From Terriglobales bacterium (GTDB lineage Bacteria; Acidobacteriota; Terriglobia; Terriglobales; Acidobacteriaceae), in contig JAFAWN010000290.1 of NCBI GenBank assembly GCA_019241735.1, positions 1-8,662 of the forward strand: 8,662 bases of DNA, given 5' to 3'. Numbering within the stretch: the first letter of the stretch is position 1; every line of letters starts with the position of its first letter. The notes below the pieces were generated by a model. The model worked only from the letters and a program-made list of their open reading frames with translations. It made no database searches and was not told the DNA's origin. The translations under genes and the position numbers were made by a program. This document shows positions 1-4,468 of the stretch, piece by piece.

Positions 1-926
1 GGAGGAATCGAGCGATCGTGATCAATTGGGGCGCGGGCGCGCTCCTGGGTACGCTTGAGCAGGCTGGCCAGGGCGGTGTCTGCTTTGTAAGGAGTTATGC
101 CGGTAAGGAGCTCGTAAAAAATTATGCCGAGGGTAAACAGATCCGACGGCACGCCCGCCACCTCGCCACGGGCCTGTTCCGGAGACATGTATTCCGGCGT
201 CCCTATCAGCGCGCCGGTCTGAGTCATGCCGGTGGCTTCGGCGGAACGCGCGATTCCGAAATCCATTACGGTGACGCGGCCTTTCGCGTCCACCATGATG
301 TTTTGCGGTTTCAGATCTCGGTGCACGACGCCTTCGGTGTGTGCGGCATCGAGCGCGCGGCACACCTGCGCCATAACTCGAACGGCCTCCTCGGGAGTGA
401 ATTTGCTTTTTTCGGTCAGCAGCGATTTAAGATCGCGGCCTTCGATGAAGTCCATGGTGATGAACTTCACCCCATCGGCTTCACCGAGATCGAATAGGCG
501 TATGACGTTGCGGTGCGTGACTTGGCGGGCGAGCACCAGTTCCTGGGTAAAGCGCGCGAGCACTTCGGGATGGCTGGCGAGGTCGGCGCGAATCATCTTC
601 AACGCCATCACCCGGTTCACTTCGCGGTCGCGGACTTTGTAAACCGCGCCCATGCCGCCTTCCCCCAGCAGTTGCAGAATTTCGTAGCGATTGCCGATGA
701 CATTGCCGTTGGCAAATTTGTGAAAACTAGAGATCGGCCTGGGAGCGCCGGGCGCTGGTCCCGCCGAAGTCATAGTTTGCTCGAGGGCGGGATCGGGCCT
801 TGCAGCCGCCGGCGCGGCAATAGTCTCCGCGTCGAATTCCATCGTCAGCGCGGGCAAAACCGTGGTGCATTTTTGGCAGCGGGTTTCGCCGGCAGGATTC
901 TCAGTCCCGCATTGAGGGCAATACAT
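1..926 (-). CDS. Zinc-ribbon Ser/Thr protein kinase (Hanks/PknB type), 3' end cut by window edge
   Basis: Reading the minus strand from ATG at 926 gives 308 full codons with no stop before the left edge, so the C-terminus is missing. Residues 1-20 form a zinc ribbon (Cys3, Cys6, Cys17, Cys20). A Pro/Ala-rich linker (about 35-75) follows, then a protein kinase domain from about residue 81. All core motifs are visible: the glycine loop GEGGMG (88-93), the ATP lysine in ALK (Lys110), the catalytic HRDLKPQN (202-209, an RD kinase), DFG (222-224) and GTPEYMSPE (242-250). It should therefore be an active kinase that phosphorylates Ser/Thr on protein substrates, usually autophosphorylating in the activation loop. 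No membrane segment is seen in the visible part; related bacterial kinases often carry TM, TPR or WD40 parts further on, which cannot be judged here. AAGGA at 936-940 is a suitable ribosome binding site. It is divergent from the next gene. The substrate is unknown. Confidence 0.95.
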   Translation of the reverse strand, partial: MYCPQCGTENPAGETRCQKCTTVLPALTMEFDAETIAAPAAARPDPALEQTMTSAGPAPGAPRPISSFHKFANGNVIGNRYEILQLLGEGGMGAVYKVRDREVNRVMALKMIRADLASHPEVLARFTQELVLARQVTHRNVIRLFDLGEADGVKFITMDFIEGRDLKSLLTEKSKFTPEEAVRVMAQVCRALDAAHTEGVVHRDLKPQNIMVDAKGRVTVMDFGIARSAEATGMTQTGALIGTPEYMSPEQARGEVAGVPSDLFTLGIIFYELLTGITPYKADTALASLLKRTQERARAPIDHDRSIP

Positions 927-935
927 GAGGGTGTT

Positions 936-940
936 TCCTT
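936..940 (-). promoter_or_regulatory. Ribosome binding site of the zinc-ribbon kinase
   Basis: On the minus strand AAGGA lies 9 nt before the ATG at 926. It supports that start, which also places the zinc-ribbon cysteines at the very N-terminus as expected for this protein type. Confidence 0.6.
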
Positions 941-1122
941 CTGAGATTATCGTGCAGAAACCCGGTCATGGAAATATTGTTTATGGTCCAATTCCTCGCA
1001 CTTCTTCTGGGCTGCAAACAGAATCTGGCGAGCCTTTCATCTGCGGCGGAGGCATCATCTTACTCTCTGTGATCTTTCGGGATGAATTCCCGCGCCGGGG
1101 CGGCGCCTCCGCGTCTGGGTAG

Positions 1123-1128
1123 TACAAT
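1123..1128 (+). promoter_or_regulatory. Possible -10 box (TACAAT) of the FxLYD/DUF2393-like gene
   Basis: TACAAT matches the -10 consensus at five of six positions and lies 7 nt before the ATG at 1136. Transcription would then begin at or next to the start codon, giving a leaderless mRNA; no Shine-Dalgarno precedes this ATG, which fits. No TTGACA-like -35 is seen at 16-18 bp upstream, where the DNA is very GC-rich, so this remains tentative. Confidence 0.3.
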
Positions 1129-1135
1129 CTGCGCC

Positions 1136-1642
1136 ATGGGCGGATTGATGAATCCTTCGCCAGCATTGGGCGATGAGCGCGATTCGCGCTGGCGTTTTAT
1201 TCTACTGGGCGTCGCGATGGTAATTGTTGTCGTTGCTGCCACCGTCTTTTCCGTTCGCAACAAACCCAAAACTTCGGCGCTCCCGAGTTCTTATTCCGCC
1301 AACCTTCAGCTTTCCGGCTTAAAGATGAGTACCGCGGAAAACTTTGCCGGATCTTTGTTCACTTACCTCGATGGGACAGTGACCAACACCGGTAACCGTA
1401 CGGTCACCCACGCGACGGTTCACGTGATATTTAAAGACGCCGTGGGTCAGACGGTGCAGGTGGAAGATGTTCCCCTCCACGTGTTGAGGACGGTGGGACC
1501 GTATCCCGCAGCATTCGATCTCAACACTTCTCCGCTCGCCCCCGGCCAGAGCCAGCCATTCCGGCTCACTTTTGAGCATATAAGCGACCAATGGGCCTAC
1601 CAGTACCCCGAAGTACAGGTGGCGGAGGTGGCGACGCAGTAA
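1136..1642 (+). CDS. Single-TM membrane protein with FxLYD/DUF2393-like domain
   Basis: The 168-residue protein has a short charged N-terminus, one strongly hydrophobic segment (about residues 21-39) followed by Arg-Asn-Lys, and a beta-rich extracytoplasmic domain. The domain carries the pattern typical of FxLYD/DUF2393/DUF3426-like folds: a strand around LDGTVTNTGNRTVTHATV, then VIFKD, then LAPGQSQPFRLTFEH near the end. These are immunoglobulin-like beta sandwiches of unknown role, common in Acidobacteria. The topology (cytoplasmic N-terminus, anchored, domain outside) is inferred. An upstream in-frame ATG at 1082 and a downstream one at 1148 are alternatives. I chose 1136 because the residues added from 1082 look non-native and because of the -10-like box just before 1136. 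The stop lies about 30 nt before selD on the same strand, so the two may be co-transcribed, though no shared function is apparent. Confidence 0.8.
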   Translation: MGGLMNPSPALGDERDSRWRFILLGVAMVIVVVAATVFSVRNKPKTSALPSSYSANLQLSGLKMSTAENFAGSLFTYLDGTVTNTGNRTVTHATVHVIFKDAVGQTVQVEDVPLHVLRTVGPYPAAFDLNTSPLAPGQSQPFRLTFEHISDQWAYQYPEVQVAEVATQ

Positions 1643-1672
1643 GCTAACGATGATTGCCTTCCACCCATTTTG

Positions 1673-2761
1673 ATGACCGGAGCCAAAACATTCCGACTGA
1701 CTGAAACCGTAAAAGCCGGAGGCTGCGCTTCGAAACTAGGTCCGGCCATTCTCGATCAGATTCTGGGGAAATTGCCGCGGCAGCATGATCCAAATGTGCT
1801 GGTAGGTTTCGATCACGCCGACGATGCGGGGATCTATCAAATTGGCCCGGGCCTGGCACTGGCGCAGACGGTCGATTTTTTTACGCCCATGGTGGACGAT
1901 CCCTACACCTTTGGCCAGATCGCCGCGGTCAATGCATTGAGCGACGTTTATGCCATGGGCGGAAGGCCGGTCACCGCGCTGGCCCACGTTTGTTTTCCGG
2001 GGAGCGGCGACCTTGACGTGCTGGAGCAGATTCTGCGCGGCGGTCTTTCCAAAATGTCTGAAGCCGGTTGTACGGTGATCGGCGGGCACAGCGTGCGCGA
2101 CGAGGAAACGAAATTCGGATATTCGGTCACAGGATTGGTCGATCCCAGTAAAGTGCTTACCAACGCTGGCGCGAAGCCTGGCGATCGCTTGCTGTTCACT
2201 AAGGCATTGGGCACCGGAGTGATCTGCACCGCTATAAAAAAAGGCGAGGCGAAGCAGTCCTGGGTGGATGCCGCAATCAGCTCTATGACTACGCTGAATA
2301 AAAAGGCGGCGGAAGTTGTTTTAAACTTCGCGGCGGGAGCCGAAGCCGGTTCCAGTGATCAAGTGGGCGGGAAGGTTCATGCCATGACGGATGTCACCGG
2401 TTTTGGCTTGATCGCCCACGCCCGCGAGGTGGCGCTGGCGTCGAATGTGTCAATTCAGTTGTTCGCCAGCCGGATACCCTTGCTTGAAGGTGCTTTGGAC
2501 TGCGTGCGCGCCGGCCACATTCCCGCTGGATTGAAAGCGAATCGCGAGTTTGCCGAGTGCCTGGTTGGTTATGAGTCCGGGACCGACGCCGACTTGAAAA
2601 CTCTGCTGTTCGATCCGCAGACTGCAGGAGGATTGCTGATAGCGGTGGCGGGGGAAGCGTCTACAAAATTAATGGACGCGCTTCGGGCCGCAAGCGTTCC
2701 AGCGCTGGAAATAGGGGAGATCAAACCGCAGGCCAAGCCAATGATTTTCGTCACGGCTTAG
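1673..2761 (+). CDS. selD: Selenide, water dikinase (selenophosphate synthase)
   Basis: The 362-residue protein aligns along its whole length with bacterial SelD. SelD uses ATP, selenide and water to make selenophosphate, AMP and phosphate; selenophosphate is the donor for selenocysteine on tRNA-Sec and for 2-selenouridine in tRNA. Visible motifs are the N-terminal catalytic segment GGCASK, with Cys18 and Lys21 matching E. coli Cys17 and Lys20; DDAGIY around Asp50/Asp51 (nucleotide and metal binding); NALSDVYAMGG; GGHSV; MTDVTGFGL; and DPQTAGG near the end. This is the Cys form, not a selenoprotein form, and the second Cys of E. coli (Cys19) is Ser20 here. A TTG one codon earlier (1670) is possible, but the ATG is preferred. 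No clear Shine-Dalgarno is present. The gene follows the FxLYD-like gene by about 30 nt and precedes tRNA-Ser. No selA, selB, tRNA-Sec or mnmH lies in the window, so which selenium product it serves is unknown. Confidence 0.96.
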   Translation: MTGAKTFRLTETVKAGGCASKLGPAILDQILGKLPRQHDPNVLVGFDHADDAGIYQIGPGLALAQTVDFFTPMVDDPYTFGQIAAVNALSDVYAMGGRPVTALAHVCFPGSGDLDVLEQILRGGLSKMSEAGCTVIGGHSVRDEETKFGYSVTGLVDPSKVLTNAGAKPGDRLLFTKALGTGVICTAIKKGEAKQSWVDAAISSMTTLNKKAAEVVLNFAAGAEAGSSDQVGGKVHAMTDVTGFGLIAHAREVALASNVSIQLFASRIPLLEGALDCVRAGHIPAGLKANREFAECLVGYESGTDADLKTLLFDPQTAGGLLIAVAGEASTKLMDALRAASVPALEIGEIKPQAKPMIFVTA

Positions 2762-2793
2762 TTCGTCGGGCGCAGGGTAAACTGGAGCAATGC

Positions 2794-2883
2794 GGAGAGG
2801 TGGCCGAGTGGTTGAAGGCGCCAGTCTTGAAAACTGGAATACGGGAAACCGTATCGGGGGTTCGAATCCCTCCCTCTCCGCCA
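2794..2883 (+). tRNA. tRNA-Ser (anticodon UGA), CCA encoded
   Basis: The cloverleaf can be drawn by hand. The acceptor stem is 2794-2800 with 2873-2879 (GGAGAGG/CCTCTCC), the D stem 2803-2805 with 2817-2819, and the anticodon stem 2821-2825 with 2833-2837 around the loop CTTGAAA (anticodon TGA at 2828-2830). A long class II variable arm has a 5-bp stem (2840-2844 with 2849-2853), and the T arm is 2856-2872 with loop TTCGAAT. The discriminator is G2880, followed by a genomic CCA. The long variable arm and anticodon identify a serine tRNA that decodes UCA and related UCN codons. It starts 33 nt after selD; TAAACT at 2778-2783 could be its own -10 box, but that is weak. Confidence 0.97.
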
Positions 2884-2932
2884 TAGAGTGAGGTTTCTCA
2901 GAACCCCCGGTCCTATTTCTAGGGAAACCGCA

Positions 2933-2948
2933 GGAAGCGTCCGCTTCC
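2933..2948. other. Hairpin in convergent gap after tRNA-Ser
   Basis: GGAAGCG at 2933-2939 and CGCTTCC at 2942-2948 form a perfect 7-bp inverted repeat. It lies between the 3' ends of tRNA-Ser (plus) and the Thr-rich gene (minus), where a two-way terminator would be useful. Neither strand has a U-tract next to it, so it is not a canonical intrinsic terminator. A second weak nested pairing, 2892-2897 with 2924-2929, lies just before it. Confidence 0.3.
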
Positions 2949-2975
2949 AGTCGGCCCTGCAAATTCCAACTCCAA

Positions 2976-3341
2976 CTACCTCTTTTGCGGTGGAGTTGTT
3001 GTCGTCGTCGTCGTTTCGGTCTGCGGCGGCGGTGGCGTAGTAGTGGTGGTGGTCGATTCAGTGTGAGTCGCTGGTGTAGGGTTGGCGGTGGTGGTGGTCG
3101 TGTCCGTTTCCTTCTTCACCTTGTGGTGGTGATGTTTGTATTTCTCGGTGGTGTGGGTACTCTGAGTGGTCTGTCCCTGGGCGGCAGGTTGATCCTGCGA
3201 CGTTGTGGTTGTAGTGCTTTGAGTCGGCGCGGCGGACGGAGTCTGGGTCGTCGTCGTGGTCGTGGATTCCTGGGCCGCTGCCATGGTCAGGGCGAATACA
3301 AAAAGTGTTCCCAAAATAGCTCCAAACAGTTTTTTCAACAT
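2976..3341 (-). CDS. Exported Thr-rich low-complexity protein with His tetrad
   Basis: The 121-residue protein starts with a clear signal peptide: Lys3-Lys4, hydrophobic core 5-20, and a likely signal peptidase I site after AAA (23|24). The mature part, about 98 residues, is almost only Thr, Gln, Ser, Pro and Ala. It has five pure Thr runs (27-32, 43-47, 81-85, 97-102, 110-116) and a central basic patch KYKHHHHKVKKE (67-78). No cysteine, fold or enzymatic motif is visible, and the chain is probably disordered in the periplasm or outside the cell. The Thr runs use mixed codons (ACG, ACA, ACC, ACT), which argues for a real protein rather than a simple DNA repeat. A farther start at 3392 was rejected because AAGGAG lies exactly 8 nt before the ATG at 3341 and the signal peptide begins there. 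It resembles anonymous Thr/Pro-rich secreted proteins; metal binding or O-glycosylation are only guesses. Confidence 0.75.
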   Translation of the reverse strand: MLKKLFGAILGTLFVFALTMAAAQESTTTTTTQTPSAAPTQSTTTTTSQDQPAAQGQTTQSTHTTEKYKHHHHKVKKETDTTTTTANPTPATHTESTTTTTTPPPPQTETTTTTTTPPQKR

Positions 3342-3349
3342 TATTCGTT

Positions 3350-3355
3350 CTCCTT
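3350..3355 (-). promoter_or_regulatory. Strong Shine-Dalgarno (AAGGAG) of the Thr-rich gene
   Basis: On the minus strand AAGGAG stands 8 nt before the ATG at 3341. It decides the start in favour of the signal-peptide form. The same AAAGGAGAA stretch and the same spacing occur before the NTF2-like gene. Confidence 0.8.
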
Positions 3356-3368
3356 TTAAATTAGGTCG

Positions 3369-3388
3369 TGCGGTCTTCGGGACCCGCA
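3369..3388 (-). promoter_or_regulatory. Hairpin in the leader of the Thr-rich gene
   Basis: On the minus strand TGCGGGTC pairs with GACCGCA around a CCGAA loop, with one bulged G. It lies 13 nt upstream of the Shine-Dalgarno and downstream of the putative promoter, so it would be in the mRNA leader. It could influence stability or translation; no known riboswitch is recognised. Confidence 0.3.
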
Positions 3389-3417
3389 ACACTGACGAAG
3401 CGCTCTCACTCGAAGCC

Positions 3418-3450
3418 CTTATAGTGCCCTTTTTAGACTCTGCGCGTCAA
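3418..3450 (-). promoter_or_regulatory. Candidate promoter region of the Thr-rich gene
   Basis: On the minus strand TTGACG (3445-3450) and TATAAG (3418-3423) each match a sigma-70 hexamer at five of six positions. They are 21 bp apart, too far for a standard promoter. Either only one element is used, or the promoter depends on another factor. A perfect palindrome lies 10 bp upstream of the TTGACG. Confidence 0.3.
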
Positions 3451-3460
3451 ATTTGCTTTC

Positions 3461-3475
3461 CCGAACATTGTTCGG
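3461..3475. promoter_or_regulatory. Perfect 15-bp palindrome, possible operator
   Basis: CCGAACA at 3461-3467 and TGTTCGG at 3469-3475 are exact reverse complements around one central base. The site lies in the noncoding gap upstream of the Thr-rich gene, just upstream of a TTGACG element, which is a natural activator or repressor position. The core GAAC-N3-GTTC resembles the Gram-positive LexA box but is one base shorter between half-sites. The protein that binds it is unknown. Confidence 0.4.
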
Positions 3476-3540
3476 CTGGCGACGCCAATTCCAACCACAA
3501 AATGCTGCTGATCGCTCAGCGGCCCTTAGTAAAATCAACC

Positions 3541-4032
3541 TTAATCGCCGATCTTCTGGTCCGCCTGCGAGCTGTGTGATGCCGCCAGCTTCCAGGCGCC
3601 ATTCTCGTTGACCCAGGTGTCCGTTGTCAGGATTGTGCGCGCGCGATGCTCACCCTTGATCATCAAGTCGTAGGATTCCTTGTACCGCGCTATCGCGGTA
3701 TGGTTGCCATAGACGCTTACCTTCATGTCGCTGATATCCCGCCTGGTACTCTTGTTGTGGGCCGTATCGGCGGCATCCTTCTGCAACTCGTCGTTCGCCT
3801 CCCATGCTCCCCAGCTTGTGCCCATCGTGTAATCGCTGGTGTTGTGCTCTTTCATCCATGACCCGTTCTGCCCGGCCATGTCGGCTTTAATTGAATCCAT
3901 CTCCAGCTTCTTGATCGCCGCTTCCACACTCTTTGTATCTGCGCTCTTGGCCACCGCAACCGGAGTCACCATCGCCACCACCAATACAAGGCATAGTGCA
4001 CTTACCGACAGCTGCCATCTTTTAATCGACAT
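3541..4032 (-). CDS. Exported NTF2-like (DUF4440/SnoaL-like) protein
   Basis: The 163-residue protein has a signal peptide (Lys4-Arg5, hydrophobic core about 8-23, probable cleavage after AVA at 28). The mature part of about 135 residues has the DUF4440-type NTF2-like pattern: an N-terminal helix (VEAAIKKLEMDSIKADMAG), a WGAWEA segment where these proteins usually set up the pocket, strands around MKVSVYGNHTAIARY and ILTTDTWVNENGAWKLAA, and a final HSSQ. NTF2-like folds are small cone-shaped domains that bind ligands or, more rarely, act as enzymes; no specific reaction can be assigned. It has no cysteine in the mature part. Export suggests a periplasmic role. It is on the same strand as the Thr-rich gene, but 199 nt separate them and that gap holds promoter-like and operator-like sequence, so an operon is doubtful. 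Confidence 0.85.
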   Translation of the reverse strand: MSIKRWQLSVSALCLVLVVAMVTPVAVAKSADTKSVEAAIKKLEMDSIKADMAGQNGSWMKEHNTSDYTMGTSWGAWEANDELQKDAADTAHNKSTRRDISDMKVSVYGNHTAIARYKESYDLMIKGEHRARTILTTDTWVNENGAWKLAASHSSQADQKIGD

Positions 4033-4040
4033 AGCCTCTT

Positions 4041-4046
4041 CTCCTT
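4041..4046 (-). promoter_or_regulatory. Strong Shine-Dalgarno (AAGGAG) of the NTF2-like gene
   Basis: On the minus strand AAGGAG lies 8 nt before the ATG at 4032, confirming the start with an intact signal peptide. Confidence 0.8.
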
Positions 4047-4077
4047 TACGCTTTTACAAGCGGTTATTGCCAAGCGG

Positions 4078-4106
4078 ACTCTAGTCCAATCGCCTAAAAG
4101 AAGCAA
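4078..4106 (-). promoter_or_regulatory. Possible promoter of the NTF2-like gene
   Basis: On the minus strand TTGCTT (4101-4106) and TAGAGT (4078-4083) are 17 bp apart, the ideal sigma-70 spacing. The hexamers match the consensus only at three and four of six positions. Direct repeats lie directly upstream and could compensate by binding an activator. Confidence 0.3.
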
Positions 4107-4116
4107 CTTGCCGAGT

Positions 4117-4139
4117 CTTCATTCAGGGTTACTTCATTC
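4117..4139. repeat. Pair of 8-bp direct repeats (CTTCATTC)
   Basis: CTTCATTC occurs at 4117-4124 and again at 4132-4139, start-to-start distance 15 bp. On the minus strand they read GAATGAAG and end about 11 bp upstream of the possible -35 of the NTF2-like gene. Tandem half-sites in this position suit an activator dimer. A 7-bp inverted-orientation match (GAATGAA on the plus strand) is at 4246-4252. Confidence 0.35.
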
Positions 4140-4170
4140 GCCAAGTGCACGGTGCGAAAGCGTATTGATT

Positions 4171-4198
4171 GCGGCTCGCCCATAATCCGCGAGCCCGC
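4171..4198. other. GC-rich hairpin in the divergent gap
   Basis: GGCTCGC (4173-4179) pairs exactly with GCGAGCC (4189-4195) around a 9-base loop. Two more pairs form outside it if C4196 is bulged. No T-tract follows on either strand, so a classical terminator is unlikely. It could be an operator, part of a small RNA, or a remnant. Confidence 0.35.
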
Positions 4199-4342
4199 TA
4201 GATCAAGACGGCTGCACCCCTAATTCAGCTCCTGCGGGCCAATATGAATGAACATAGGCGACGTAACACACTACCCGGCAGTTACTTACAAATTGGCACA
4301 TACGTATTCCAAAAAACGTAGAATTATGGGGGGCTGGGCTCA

Positions 4343-4348
4343 TATAAT
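4343..4348 (+). promoter_or_regulatory. -10 box (TATAAT) of the two-component operon
   Basis: A perfect TATAAT lies 120 nt before the kinase ATG. At 15-19 bp upstream there is no TTGACA-like hexamer and no extended TGn, so the promoter is either weak or activator-dependent. If used, the mRNA leader to the ATG would be about 115 nt. Confidence 0.4.
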
Positions 4349-4468
4349 CAGGAAAGTCTTTTCTTTAGCGCAACTTAATCATCGGGACACGGTTTAGTGT
4401 CGTGGCAGAGAACGTGCACATGCGTTCGGGGGCATTTTACTTCTGCCACTGCGACGTCGGCGCGGCCC

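Larger units (their letters stand above)
4033..4468. other. Noncoding divergent gap between NTF2-like gene and histidine kinase
   Basis: This 436-base stretch has no convincing gene. The reading frames crossing it are short and lack a start with a ribosome binding site. It contains, from left to right, the promoter signals of the NTF2-like gene, the CTTCATTC direct repeats, a hairpin at 4171-4198, AT-rich DNA from about 4285, and a TATAAT box at 4343-4348 facing the histidine kinase. The kinase frame is open back to a GTG at 4397, but those 24 extra residues look unlike a protein N-terminus. Confidence 0.6.

Noticed and set aside
18..944. Plus-strand frames across the left end
   Set aside because: They are complementary to a minus-strand kinase with every catalytic motif intact.
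1092..1106. GCGCCG/CGGCGC inverted repeat as a terminator
   Set aside because: Very GC-rich stem of 6 bp with no T-run on either strand and no gene ending nearby; likely chance in GC-rich DNA.
2794..2883. tRNA next to selD as a selenocysteine tRNA
   Set aside because: The anticodon is UGA (5'-3'), which reads UCA serine codons. A tRNA-Sec needs UCA, and this tRNA has a standard 7-bp acceptor and 5-bp T stem.
2884..2975. Integration site (att) or mobile element remnant downstream of tRNA-Ser
   Set aside because: No duplicated tRNA 3' end is found in the window, and there is no integrase or other mobile gene.
2985..3359. Long plus-strand frame rich in Arg, Gly and Val opposite the Thr-rich gene
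   Set aside because: It is the antisense reading of the Thr codon runs, with no ribosome binding site and no domain; the minus-strand gene has a signal peptide and strong Shine-Dalgarno.
3461..3475. Gram-positive type LexA (SOS) box
   Set aside because: Half-sites match, but the gap is 3 bases instead of 4. It is kept only as an unassigned operator candidate.
4293..4308. Sigma-54 promoter (TTGGCAC) before the kinase, suggesting autoregulation by the NtrC-type regulator
   Set aside because: The -24 half is good, but the expected GC of the -12 element at 4307-4308 is TT, so it fails the consensus.
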